Assembly (NCBI GenBank): GCA_021234155.1
Contig: JAJEKV010000002.1
Coordinates: forward strand, 2,628,178-2,692,177
From: Isoetes taiwanensis
Taxonomy: Eukaryota > Streptophyta > Lycopodiopsida > Isoetales > Isoetaceae
Length of the DNA: 64,000 bases
Direction of reading: 5' to 3'
In this document: positions 23,167-35,569 of the stretch, piece by piece
Position numbering within the stretch: position 1 is the stretch's first letter
How the letters are laid out: each line of letters begins with the position of its first letter
Program-made: the position numbers and the translations under genes
Notes under the pieces: model-generated
Database searches by the model: none
Told to the model about the DNA's origin: nothing
The model's input: only the letters and a program-made list of their open reading frames with translations

Positions 23167-23488
23167 GTTGGTATCAGAGCAGGGCTCGAGTTCGAGTCTC
23201 CATGGGGGCAAAGTATGACCCGGAATACCGTTGGACGGTAGGTCATGACTTGGGCTTGGACACCATGGGATGATGTGGTCTATGGTTTGTGATGCTCAAG
23301 GACGAGCATAGTTCTAGTGGGAAAAGATTATAACGGACCCATGGAAGACTGCTCGAGTGGATCTTGGTGTCGCGTTCCCGAGACACCGGCATAAATGGGT
23401 AGAAGCGACTACTCATAAACGTCTAGATGGTTTTGCCCAGTTGGCTAAGGGCATTTCAGTTAGGAGCATTATAGTTGGTATCAGAGCA
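23167..23488 (+). promoter_or_regulatory. Primer-binding site and a second copy of it
   Basis: GTTGGTATCAGAGCA at 23167 lies directly after the LTR end, where the tRNA primer for first-strand synthesis anneals in this class. The same 15 bases recur at 23474-23488 inside the interior. Confidence 0.75.
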
Positions 23489-26090
23489 ATGTTGGATCCT
23501 TGGGTGTTGATATTATGATCTGTGGATTGCAGAGAGATTTAGAAATGCTATCCTCAGGAAAAGGAGTAGTATTTAGAGGCTTCGTGGTTACTATAGAAGT
23601 ATTCAAGGGAGAAGTCTCCATATAAGCAATGAGAGCAACTCTTGATGATGTTGAGGTATGAATTTGTGAATAAGTTGGCATTGCATATTAATTCTATAAG
23701 TCGTTGGAGAATTGCTTTACCAAATCAATGATCGACCCATGAGGACATGGGTTAAATTTTAGAAGGGGAGACTGTAACGGTCCTGGCCACCTGATGGGTC
23801 AATATACTTATATACGTATATACGAACTCATGGCATGTATGCAGCATGAGATTAGGGTTTTGTCTCTTTGGAGAAAGGATTGTTGCAGAGCATGAAGGCA
23901 GGGAGAAATTCTGGGCAGTTTTGGAGCCCGAAATTTGAAGCATCATATCTCGGCGACCCGAGATCTTTTTCAGGTTCTTTTGGTGGAAAGATCTTCAGGT
24001 AAGCTTTTCGGAATGGGTCTGATCAGGCAGAAACTCATTCGTATGAGAAAGTTATGACAGAAATAGTGATGCTGAGTCATAATTGACTGCACTATGTATG
24101 TTCTTCTGCAATTTGATTCTTGGAGTTAAAAGATGATCTTTGGAGGTGTAATCAATTGCAAGGGGTCCAGAGGTCCATGCGCAAAGAAATTCTCAGGTGG
24201 GAAGGTGCTGTGAGTTGCCGTGATTAGTCTGTACATGATTTTTGCATGGAAATATGATAGATTATGAATTTGTTGGAGACTCATAAGGCTAGAGAATGTA
24301 ATCAGTGATTGGAAACATCTCTGTAAGGGCTGATTCTAAGTCAGGAATGGCCGAATATTACATGAGAAGCACCGATTAAGCATGAAAACTTCAAAAAATG
24401 CAGAATTGAATTGGATCTGGTCGGCACCGAGTTCTCCAATGCCATTTTGTATTCATGTTATGTTTTTGTCATTTTGTATTTTGTGCTTTATCTTGTTGGT
24501 CTTGTATTTGCTGCTTTTATCAATTTATTTGTATGTCTAATATAAAGCTAAGTACCCATGGATGGAATTGGGTTGCATTTGAGCTTAGCAGCAGAGGATC
24601 GGAGCACGAAGAGCTGAGCAGAATAATCATAAGCAGTACGAATATGTACTGTTTGAATAATTGTCTAACTATGGTAAAATTCTAAGGATTGGGATAAAGT
24701 ATCTTTCTTAGCTCATGGAGATGGGGCTAATGCTGAGAAGTAGCCTAGCACAAATGTAGAGCGTCAACGACCCCTCGGCATCAAGGATTTCAGCATCAAG
24801 TTTGCATGTGGATCTTGAAATAGAAATAAGCAGTCATCTGACATCAAGGACTATTGAGATTTAGACAGGTCCACATTGGTACAAGGAGAGCCATGTGAAG
24901 CTTGGGGGTTTCTGAGTGCATACCTGTAAGTTTCTAAGTTGTTGCATTGTATTTTATCAAGAGCATCATAGCTAATGGATTCAAAGTATAAACGTTATAG
25001 AACGTTGAATTCCTCATGAGAGGATGATTTTGAGGTAAGTTTTGCATTATAGAAGATGTTAGTATCTTTCCTTGATCAATAACGTATTGGAGCTACATCA
25101 ATGACAGTCAAGTTCGCAACTTCCTCCACATGTTTGGATTGTGATCGTGATTTTCACCAATGAGTTAGATACTTCAGCATGGTTAGATTGTATGGGCAGC
25201 CTCGGAAATGGCAAGATCTAGGAACATGTTTAGTTAATATTGTAATGAACATCACATGTTATGGTCTTTGCATTATTCCACTATTGTCTTGGTATTTGAT
25301 TATGTCTATTGGAACCTCCGGGGTCGGACTTCTAGGTTCGGTGGCCTAGGTTGCTCCGGCATGCTCATGTTCATCTGTGATTCTCTATGGTATTCTTGTG
25401 CTCTGTGACACCGGGCGTAGCTTCCCTGATCAGGATGCTACGTCAAGTCTTGTGACTCTATGGTAAGAGGTCCTCCAGCGCCAGACGTGGGCTGGGAAGT
25501 GTATGCGCATACGAGGTTCACCCCACCAACTCTGCCAATGGAGCTCGGAATGTGAGCTGGCTGGGCATTTCTCTAACAGGGCCTGCATGTAGGCTGGCTG
25601 AGCTTCCTATTGTCCCGGAGCTATGTTTCTGATGTTTTGTTATTCTGGCTGTGTTCTTTGCTTTTGTTGCTCAGAGTTTGGTATTTCCTTGGATTATGTT
25701 GTCATTGTCTAGTACTATACTCACCTAGAATCTCTTGTTTGCTTGTGCTTATGTCTTTGTATCCAAGATTCCAGAGTATTTCCATGCATGCAATGGCAGC
25801 CAGGGATCTCCACTTAGTCACGAGGACTAACCCCAATGAGTGCATGTGCAGTGAACAAGCAAGGCAGTGGTTGCACAGATGGCAGCAATGTAGCTGAGGA
25901 TTGTTTGTGAGCTGGAGTTAAAAAGCTTTTGCTTAGCTTGCTTAGCAGTGTTTATGCATATATATTGAGAGTATTGTGGATAATACATCCTTTGAATTTG
26001 TATTCCTGATGGATGGTAAGAATATATTGTATCTCAATGAGGATGGATTTCTAGTAATGGTTTAAGTTTCAATTGTGCAAAAGGGAGGAT

Positions 26091-27208
26091 CTTGAGGGAT
26101 GGTTCTTGGCGTAGGCGGCAGCTGCAGTGGCTAGGGCGGATCCGGAGGCAGGGAGCCGCCTCTGCCCTCCTTTTCCGGCACTGTCTCTGATATCTTGATC
26201 TTTTCAAAGCTGAATCCAGTTGCTAGCAGGGAATCGTCCAATCTGGCGGAGGAAATTCTGGAATTTCTTAGTGTCAGGAATTTGAAGTAGTATCAGGCGG
26301 TTCTTCCTAGATTTTTGTTGGTAAGCCACTAACGTGGCCTTTTTGCTCTTCTGCTTCGTGGCAGTATGATTCTTGTCTGGGCTCTGGATTGGATTCTTTG
26401 AATCTTGATCCTTTTCTAAGGCAAGAACGCATCGAAATGGCGTGGATGCCTATAAGATGGAGTAATTACGCAGGCAGATCTATCAAGTGATACAGCTTCA
26501 GTTTCTTGCAATCTTACATTCTAATCATCCAGCAGGTTCTTTCTCATTTGGCCATTTCCTTTTCCTACTCCTTCTTTCTAGTAGAAGGGTCCAGATTGTA
26601 TATTGGATGGTTAGATAGATTCTTTCCTTGGCAGTGTGTTCATGTGGGTCTTGATACCTTGCTGGATTTTGGTTTGAAAGTGCAGAGGAAACAGGATGTA
26701 TAGGACTAGCAAGCAGTTTAAAATCTTTTAGCACTCGGTTCCTATCTCAAGTACTGCTATGCTTGAGTAGTTGCTGATTCTTAATGTGCTTCGGCTTTTA
26801 TGCCAAGAACTCTCGAGTACTACTATGCTTGGGAGATTTCTCATTTTTTATTGGCTTTGGTATCTTATGCCAAGAACCTCATAACCTTCACAAGTACTGA
26901 TATGCTTGGTTGGTTATGCTCAAATACTGATATGTTTGAGTGAGAGCTTCTTGAGATTCATACTTCTTGCTACACCTTTGCGGATATGGAGCTTTACATT
27001 TTTCTTGCCTATTTTCAGCATTATACAAGACTTATGTGTTTCTGCTGATATGAATCCTTCAGGAGCCTTCAGGGCTTGTCCTCAGTATCATCATGTATTA
27101 TTTGGTTACCATGTGGGAAGACTTATGAGATCTACAAGTATATCAGCTTCAAGAGCAATTCATAATAAGTTTTTTGTTAGTAGAGAATGAAGATGTTGAG
27201 ATTACTCC
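26091..27208. other. 1.1-kb segment present in only one of the two giant LTRs
   Basis: Where the first LTR has about 34 bases (near 23071-23105), the second has about 1.1 kb. It begins GGATCTTGAGGGATGG and holds a G/C-rich start, then at 26740-26945 a repeat built on CAAGTACTGMTATGCTTGAG and TATGCCAAGAACY. No coding content recognised. Either the first LTR lost it or the second gained it. Confidence 0.6.
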
Positions 27209-27267
27209 GTGCAAGTTTTGACAAGATCCCGAGTTGCCTGGAGGGTCAACTCGACAGGGTCGTCACA

Positions 27268-28007
27268 TATTGCCATGTGTTCCTTGCCCATATGATACAT
27301 AGATGCTAAGCTCGATGACCATCCACATTGCGCATGATATAATCCATCGTTATTCTCTTTAACAATGGCTATGTATAGGAACCTTTTTATTTGTGACGTC
27401 ATCATGATAATAGTTTTGGTAATTCAATGCCCATCTGAAATAAGATGATGACAACATATAACTTTAACTGCACCTAATAACTCAAATCACAAACAATATA
27501 CATTCACTAACTAGAATTAACAAAAGGAAAATGTCGCTTCAATAACAACCAACCCAAAATTCAACGATGTTACCCATTAGGAAAACTTATACCTTGCTTG
27601 AATGCAAAGAATGCGCTCACACCAATACCTCGATTGCTTTCAATGTGTTAAAGTGATGGAAGTGCCTTCTATTTATAGTATGGAAGACCCTTTAAATAGT
27701 CGACATATGTCATCGATCAACAGTTATTTTAATGCCACGTGTTTGCATTCTAATCCACATGTGATAATATCATTGATGATGATGGGTGTAATCATTCAAA
27801 ATCATTATCATAAAGGCATGTAAATGCAATAAGGCACATGTTAAAACAAAATCTATTATGATTTACACCAAAATAGCCCACGTGTCTATTCGTGATTTCA
27901 AATCCATGCAATCATAGTTTGTAATAAATGCTATGTAATAAATGACCCTGTATCTGTATAAAATGAGACTGTACACGTGTAATACTCGGCTAATTTGTAA
28001 GCAAGAA
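27268..28007. other. Spacer, no gene; left copy of a local repeat
   Basis: Nothing coding was recognised. The last part, 27935-28012, matches 33713-33794 on the other side of the copia element, so the copia element landed beside an older tandem repeat. Confidence 0.6.
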
Positions 28008-28012
28008 AATGA

Positions 28013-31000
28013 TATTAGTATATAACGAAATTGAGACTCTCAAAAGGCATCTTCCTTAATTGAAGAAAAGATAGCTTATACAGATTACATCGGCGCCTTT
28101 TTATAGAAGGGCCAAACCGCAATGCAGATATTCGGTATCTCCTCCAATTCAGGACGTCTGCTATACCAAACTCAAACGACTGATACTTGACTAAAACCCT
28201 AACACATGACAGATGGCAGCCATATGATAGAAGTCATTCTTGTTCACATGTTTAAGTCCAACACTCTTCCTCAAGATCGACTCTGTCATATTTTGTTACA
28301 ACAGTATATGAACTTAAACATAAATCAAACTACTCTCTTGACTGTAACAGAAAGAAAGAAAGAGACAAAGCAGTAATAAAATAGATGTTTTCCATGATGA
28401 TGCTACTAGTGCATCAGGTTTGTACCTCCCTTACGCTGGCCATTCCCATTTCTTCAATACATTCCGTATATCTCCTTTTTGGCAAAGGTTTCATGAGTAC
28501 ATCTGCAGTCATGACATGTGTTCTAAGGTGTTTGATAATAATTTTATTTTCATTTACCTTTTCTCGCGTGAAATAGTACTGCACCTCAATATGCTTGGCC
28601 TTTGTAAAGTTGCTGGTGTTCTTTACAAGGTTGACTGCTGCTCGATCGTCATTGTACATCACTGTAGGCTTTCTTTGATCTACTCCCAGATCTTTCAGCA
28701 ACCTTCTGAGCCATATAGCTTCTTTGGCTGCTGCACATATGGCCATGTACTCAGGTTCACATATGCTGATAGCAGTTGCCTTTTGCTTTTTGCTTGACCA
28801 GCTAATCACTCCCCCCGTCAACTTAAAGCAAAAGCCTATTCGGGACTTCCGTAAAGATGTGTCCCCCGTATAGTCGGCATCTGCAAAGCCTTGTAGCAAA
28901 GGAAACTGACCAGCTGTTCCATGATAAGTGAGCCCAAGATGAGGAGTACCTTTGAGATATCTCAATATGCGTTTGACTGCTTTGCCAGTGTGGAGCATCT
29001 GGTTTTTCCATAAATTGAGAAACAATGATGACACTTTCTGATATATCCGGCTGACTGCAAACCATAAGGTGCATGAGTGATCCAACAACACTTCGATAAG
29101 TAAGAGGTATCTTATGATCGAAGGGCATACATGCGTCTGAATTTGGATCAGAATTAAACTGGGTAGAAACAACATGTGTGTTTATCTCTTTGCAAGTGTG
29201 CATTTGGCATTTGTGAAGAAGAGATTCAACTCCTTTGGCTTGGTGGACTATGATAGTTCGATTAACGAGGTTTCTACTAATCTGCACCCCAAGGCAATAT
29301 TTCAAGGCTCCAAGATCCGTCATTTGGAACTAGGTTTTCAAAGCTTGCTTAGTTTACGCCATTAAAGCAGTGGAATTAGATGCCAAAATGAGGTCATCAA
29401 CATACAAAATCACCAGCTTTCCAGCATGCTTCACATAAACGTTCCAATCAGCCTCACTTCTAGAGAAGCCTTGGGCAGTGAAGAAAGAATGTATGGTCTT
29501 ATACCAAAGTCGGGGGATTGTCTGAGCCCATAAATAGCCTTGCGTAACTTGCACACTTTATTTTCTTGGCCTTGGGGTGCATACCCGAGAGGCTGCTTAA
29601 TGTACACTTCCTCATCTATCTTACCATGGAAGAACACTGATTTGACATTCATCTGTTGGAGGTCCAAGTCATATGATGCTGCTAGGGCCAGAACTGCTCT
29701 CACAGGCGTTAATCGTGCCACCGGTGCAAATGTTTCTTGATAGTCCACCCCTGCCCATTGGGAACACTCTCGAGCTACGAGCCGGGCTTTGTACCTGTTG
29801 ATATTACCATTCTCGTCATATTTTACTTTGTACAGCCACTTGGTGGTGATCATTTTTTTGTTTGGTGGCATGTCGACAAGCTCCCAAGTTTCATTGTGCA
29901 GCAGGGAGTCAAACTCCTCATCCATTGCTTGTTTCCACAACTTGCTTTCTGAACTGTGCATAGCTACTTTATACATAGATGGTTCCTCAATAGAAGCATT
30001 ACAATGCATGGCTATGAAAGCTGATCCTCGTGCTCGCCTGCTGCTTAGGTACTCCACCATATTTTTAGTAGGTTTCGAAGTTCTTGAGGATCTTCGAAGC
30101 GTAGGCTCTTCACGTTCATTATCACTGCATACCCCTTCTGACTCAGGCTCGGAAGGGAGATCATCTTCTTCAGGGGGAATATCTCTTGGTGAGTCCTCTA
30201 TGTCTGATTCTAAGTCACTTGAAGTTTCAGATTCTTGTTCTGTGGCTGTTATAAGAGGATCATACTCCAAGGGTTTATGATTTTTACCAATGCTAAAGTC
30301 TAGCTCATTGAATGATACACTCCGTCTCACAATCATTTTCTTGGTTGCAGGTACATATAGCTTGTATCCTTTCACATGCTCCCCATAGCCGATAAACATA
30401 CAAGGTGTTGCCTTATTCCCAAACTTGCCGGACTTTCTTTCTACTTTAAATAGATGCACATATGCTGTGCATCCAAATATTTCCATGCCCGAGACATCCG
30501 GCTTCCTTTTAATCCATGATTCCTCTGGCACAGTGTGTGGCACAGCCTTGGTGGGTACCATGTTAATGATGTACACAGCTGTATTTTTTTTTTCTTTTTA
30601 AGGACTTGAGCCTTTATTACCCAGAGAAAGTTACAAAGTACAATGGGGACAAAAAACTCAGTGGAGAGAATGTTCACAAGAGCAAAATCACCCCACCCAA
30701 ATACAACATCTAAACAATATGAAGAGCAAGCAAAATCTCATAAGTAAGCGTGAATCTAAAGATAGTGCTCCCAAATGCAACTCTTCACATCATTAGCAAT
30801 TGATGAGCACCTGAATGCTTTGACAATTCGTTGTTAGGCATCAAGAAGGATCTGTGCATCTGAACAAGCAAGACCTTTGAATATGAGAAGATTCTTTCTT
30901 TTCCAAATGGACCAAATGAACCATGCAAGAGCCAAATAAAACGCCCTTTTTGCCAAATTATCCCAACTACTTGGATAGACTGCTAATAACACCTGCTGGC

Positions 31001-33666
31001 TATTCAAATTGCAACGAAAGAGGCCTTCAAGCCACAACCAAACATGTCTGACATGTCTATACAGAAAGAAACAATGCTCAATTGTCTTGTCCCTCTGTGC
31101 ACATAAGGGACAAAGTGAAGATACCTCTGGACGAAATCTTTACACCAGAATATTAACGTGCAGACAACGATGAATGACTTGCCATCATAAAACAAATACT
31201 TTGGGATGGAGTAGTTTATCCCATACCCATTTCCATACTGCTTTCTGTCGATCTCTAGGAATGACCAAAGGCCACTTGGATGAAGGAGACAAGACGTCTG
31301 CAGCAAGTAAGACCTTGTACACAGCTGTATGTACTGCTTCAGCCCAAAATTTAGGCTATATGCTCTTAGAAAGGATCATAGACCTAGCACATTCCAGTAC
31401 AGTCCAGTTTTTCCTCTCCACAATGCCATTCTGTTGATGCTCGTGAGCCATCGAGGTCTCGTGGATAATACCTAGCCTCTTTAAGAATTCATCAAATTCA
31501 CCACTGTTGAACTCTCGTCCCTGATGACTTTGGATAGTCTTCACCTTTTTTCCTATGAAGTTCTCTGCCATGGCTTTCCATTGCTTAAAGTTCTCGAACA
31601 CTTCAGACTTATGGGCTAAGAAATATACCCAATTTTTTCGAGTATAGTCATCTATGATCAATAGAAAATACCTGGACCCACCTAAAGACTTTACCCGAGC
31701 AGCTCCCCATACGTCCATGTGGACCAGCTCTAGTGGTTGATTGGCTCTTGCTCCCTTTTTGCGTGTGATACAATTTCCTGCTCAGTTTAGCCAGCGCACA
31801 TCCCTCGCATATTCCTGGAGGGGCTTTAACTTTGGTTAGCCCTTTCATAAAGTTCTGGACCTGCATCTTTTTGAGGAACTGGAAGTTGGCATGTCCAAGG
31901 CGTTCATGCCAAGTTTGACTGGGATCTGTGCTACTTGTATTCAGCGCTGTTGATGCATCTTTGATTTTAAATTATACATTTTCCTCCTCCAAATGTGATG
32001 TATAATTGAGCATCATCCATTTTTGAAATTGAGAGCAGATTGGCTTCCAAGTCTGACACATAGAATGTATTTTTAAGCAGGACCTTTCCGGTGGCTAGTT
32101 TTAACATCATAGTTCCCCTGTCTTTTACACTTAACAGGTCTTTGCCTATTTTTACCTTCCATTGTCCTGATTCCTCTTTAAACTCCTGGAATAATTCATG
32201 TTTTGATGTCATGTGATCACTGGCTCCAGAGTCAAGGAGCCATGTCCCTTGTGCAGTTTCTACCATGAGAGCCACCGCCTCAATTCCACATGAATTATTC
32301 CATGTATCATCTTCTTTTGGCTGACAAAGGATGGCCTTTATAGCATCTGCAACCTTTGTAAGCATGCTTATGATACTGCTGACTATCCAAGGGGATATCA
32401 TTATGATATTGCTTTGGTTTCTATCCAGCTTACACGTTACGAATGCACATGCTACAGACACAAGCGAATCACCGCTGGAGCTTCGATCAGAGTTACCAGA
32501 CTCACTCACCTTGGAAGCTTTGTGAGCATGGACTCTTCTCTTCTTCATTTCATCTTTGTTAGCCACCACCACCACCTGTTTCTTCTTTCCCTTAGAATCA
32601 TTTCTCTTATTGTGTTTAGGACAATCCCTCGCAATATGCCCATGTTTGTTGCAATTGTAGCATTTACGGGTCTCTACATTCTCTTGTCTTCCAACAAGTG
32701 CGTGGCCTTCAACTTGTCCTCCTTGCTTGGCTCCTGCCTGATTGATCTCCTCCATTAAGATCTGCTGCCATGGCCATTCCAACTCTACATGTTCTACAGA
32801 TCCTATCAAATTCTTTACGTTATTGAAGGTTGCAGGCAATCCTAGGAATAGAGCACCAATAATCAGGTCATTTTCGAGCCCCTTTTCCATACCTTTGAGT
32901 TGGAGTGCAGCTGCCTTAATTCTGGAAATGTATTCTTCTGCTGATTGGCAGTCCTTTAGCTTTGTGATAAAAACCACAGAGTACAAGTTAGCTTGTTGGG
33001 AAAAGTGTCTCTTCTTGTAAATCCTCGAGATATATTCCCAAGCAGCTTGAGCACTTTCAACTGCCTCCATTTGTGCAAACATGGTATCATCTAGATACCG
33101 CATCATCCTATTCCTTGTCTCCCAGTCACGTTGCATCCATTTGACCAAGGCTTGTCTGTCTTCCACAAATGTACCAGGCTCTTGTTTGCCTTCTCCCTTA
33201 ACAACCTGAGCTGCTATGAGTCCCGAGGGCTTGCCGAGCACTGGTCTTGGCTCATTACCGGATACTACATGCCATAGTCCCTTCTCAGAAAGCTTTTCAT
33301 GGACCTTGATAAACCAGTAAAAGGCGTTATCATGAGAAAGTTTCTGTATTTTTCCGATTTCGTTCTTGTGCAGCGCAGCTCCTTACCCGAATGGATCTGT
33401 CTGCTCTGATATCATATTAGTACATAACGAAATTGAGACTCTCAAAAGGCATCTTCCTTGATTGAAGAAAAAATAGCTTATACAAATTTCAGCGTTGCCT
33501 TATTATAGAAGGGCCAAACCGCAATGCAGATGTTTCGGTATATCCTCCAATTCAGGAGGTCTGCTACACCAAAATCAAACAATTGATACTTGACTAAAAC
33601 CCTAACACATGACAGATGGCAGCCATATGACAGAAGTCATTCTTGTTCACATGTTTAAGTCCAACA
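28013..33666 (-). mobile_element. Ty1/copia retrotransposon with both LTRs, broken
   Basis: A fossil copia element on the minus strand. LTRs are at 33415-33666 (5') and 28013-28263 (3'), about 251 bp each, flanked by the 5-bp target duplication AATGA at 28008-28012 and 33667-33671. The primer-binding site at about 33398-33413 is a variant of TGGTATCAGAGC; a purine-rich tract abuts the 3' LTR. Parts from right to left: gag with knuckle CYNCNKHGHIARDC and protease WLLDSGASDHMTS (31967-33241), integrase with QNGIVERKN (31356-31866), copia reverse transcriptase (29354-30576) and RNase H with SICEPEYMA (28414-28900). It is broken in several places and carries a LINE at 30585-31315. The LTRs differ at roughly 8 percent by eye, so it is old. 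Confidence 0.93.
30585..31315 (-). mobile_element. 5'-truncated LINE inserted in the copia element
   Basis: A minus-strand LINE tail of about 730 bp with a poly(A) (T-run at about 30585-30593) and a perfect 15-bp target duplication TGTACACAGCTGTAT at 30570-30584 and 31316-31330. It encodes the end of the zf-RVT region: WKWVWDKLLHPKVFVL, IHRCLHVN and, at 30834-31037, LLAVYPSSWDNLAKRAFYLA followed by WFIWSIWKRK. Same family as 20269-21427. It is younger than the copia element that hosts it. Confidence 0.93.
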
Positions 33667-33844
33667 AATGAGTCATGTGTTACCATACAAAAAGTATCAC
33701 AATAATATCTTGCAATAAATGACCCTGTATATGAAATACATTGTATTAAATGAGAATGTACACGTGTCACAGCTAATTTGTAAGGAAGAAAATGAGTGAG
33801 AACAAAAAATTGATACTGCTTTATATAGGAAGGACAAGAAACAA

Positions 33845-34005
33845 AATAGATAAAGACATCAGGCAACTATATCTAACCTCAACAGATAAAGACCTCAGGC
33901 AGCTATATCTAACCTCAACCATCTATATTGCTATATCTAACCTCAAGCGTCTATATCTAACCTCAACAGATAAAGATCTCAGGCAGCTATATCTAATCTC
34001 AACCA
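33845..34005. repeat. Minisatellite with about 38-bp units
   Basis: Three full units of CAGATAAAGACCTCAGGCAG followed by CTATATCTAACCTCAA, plus partial units that repeat only the second half. Non-coding. Confidence 0.85.
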
Positions 34006-34053
34006 TCTGGGAAAGGAAAACACATAACCATGTGGATCTATTTTGGAGAACCT

Positions 34054-34248
34054 TCAACATATCTTTGCTGATAATTGTTCCAATCGATACATATATAAAG
34101 CGGTTTTGAATTTTCCATTGTTTTTGTCCCTCTCTATTTTTTCCACGCCGCAATCTAAGTGTGGCTTTATTCGCCATGTGTTGATGCTTGCAGGAATCTT
34201 GGACGCCATAGCCCATTGCTTCACTGAACCTTGCACTGCCATAGCCAT
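34054..34248 (-). CDS. Hypothetical 64-residue frame beside the outer LTR
   Basis: A minus-strand frame starting MAMAVQGSVKQWAMASKIPA and continuing through KPHLDCGVEKIERDKN. The Ala/Ser/Lys-rich start could be a plastid transit peptide. The LTR element at 34283 lies just upstream of the ATG and would separate it from any promoter. Not recognised; could be a broken first exon or chance. Confidence 0.25.
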   Translation of the reverse strand: MAMAVQGSVKQWAMASKIPASINTWRIKPHLDCGVEKIERDKNNGKFKTALYMYRLEQLSAKIC

Positions 34249-34859
34249 GGAAGCGGATGCCGCCACTGAAGCCTGAGGCACCTGTTGATATTTGGGGTTC
34301 TTGGCATCACCTTGCAGCAGCAGTCCATGACTGCCGGATGCCACAAGGCTGCCACAAATGCTCATGGATCAACAAAAGAAGGTGGGAAGAAACTCCAAGA
34401 ACAAGAACAAGAGAAAGAATGAACAAAACAGAATCATATTGATGCTCCAAAAGGAGGTGCTCCAAAACGTGAGCAAAAACCTAAACAATGAGAGGAAATG
34501 CTCTCTCTAAATAGTAGAGCAAAACCCTAACCCTAAATGACATCTCACCTACCACAGATCTAGGCTAAATCTGGGCCATAGATTGTGGGGTCCAATATGA
34601 CAAATACATGTGGCCTATGCCACCTACCACATATGTGGGCTAAATCTGGGCCCTAGATCAAGTGGTCCAATGTGATAAATACATGTGGCCTATGCCACTC
34701 ATACATATGTTTAGCCCAAAGGGCTAACACTCCCCCCCACCACACCAAACTATATAGCAGGTTAAACATTTACAACAGTGTCCAAAGTGAGGGGAAATAA
34801 TGAGAATGTCGCCGAAGTCGTGACCCAAAAATGCCAATGTCGATGAAGTACAAAAATCG

Positions 34860-35300
34860 TAAGAGGTTGAGAAGGCTGTCACCACTTCTCTTGAGCTTGC
34901 CACAAGCTCCTTTAATTCCATATAAGTCAAATCTAATGTTGAGAAGGCTGTCACCACTTCTCATAGAGCTTGCCACTTAGCTCCGAATACATGCGCCAAT
35001 CAAAGTGTCTTGTAAGGAGTTTGAACAAAAATTTGGAAACAAAAATTGTTGAAGGGGCGGAAGGCCCTAAGTCATCTTCACGCCATTGTTGAACTTGAAA
35101 AGTTGTAACAAGGAGTTGAACTTGAAAGAGGTAAAACATAAGTGATTGAAGGGGCGGAAGGCCCTAAGTCATCTTCACGCCATTGTTGAACTTGAAAAGT
35201 TGTAACAAGGAGTTGAACTTGAAAGAGGTAAAACATAAGTGATTGAAGGGGCGGAAGGCCCTGAGTCATCTTCACACCATTTGTTGAACTTGAAAGAGGC
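34860..35300. repeat. Tandem repeats in the outer element
   Basis: A 97-bp unit beginning GAAGGGGCGGAAGGCCCT starts at 35051, 35148 and 35245 (about 2.6 copies). To its left a 71-bp unit with GAGAAGGCTGTCACCACTTC occurs twice (about 34870 and 34941). Confidence 0.9.
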
Positions 35301-35569
35301 TCAACCGCCATGTATTATGGACGGCCGAGATGGATTGAAAAAAATTGTCTCTCAAACGCCCTGCATTTGGGTCGATGAGATAAGCTTGAATGTTGAGAAA
35401 AGATTGCTGAAAAAAGGCCCACACACGCCATAGGGCTGTGTGAGGTTTGTTGGTACAAGGGTGCAAAGAAGATCTCCAAGAATGCGGCAAAAGATGAGGC
35501 GTCCCCCAAAATGTGCCAAAAATATGCTCCAAAGACTTCTTGCATGAAAAAAAGAATTGAAAGGTGTGC

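Larger units (their letters stand above)
19676..27267 (+). mobile_element. LTR retrotransposon with giant LTRs and a tiny non-coding interior
   Basis: A fossil element on the plus strand. The 5' LTR copy is 19676-23166 (its first about 136 bases are missing at the left edge; it also hosts a LINE). The interior is 23167-23772, about 606 bp. The 3' LTR is 23773-27267, starting TGTAACGGTCC and ending CGTCACA. The primer-binding site GTTGGTATCAGAGC follows the first LTR at 23167, and a polypurine tract TAGAAGGGGAGAC precedes the second. No gag or pol is present, so it is a non-autonomous derivative. The two LTRs are alike over about 2.2 kb with scattered differences of a few percent by eye, so moderately old. 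Confidence 0.85.

Noticed and set aside
22539-25897. Similar 95-104 codon frames at 22539 and 25610 that look conserved
   Set aside because: They are the same position in the two LTR copies of one element, so likeness reflects LTR origin rather than coding conservation.
34510-34531. CCCTAACCCTAAA in the outer LTR as a telomeric repeat
   Set aside because: Only two units, present in both LTR copies as part of the LTR itself.
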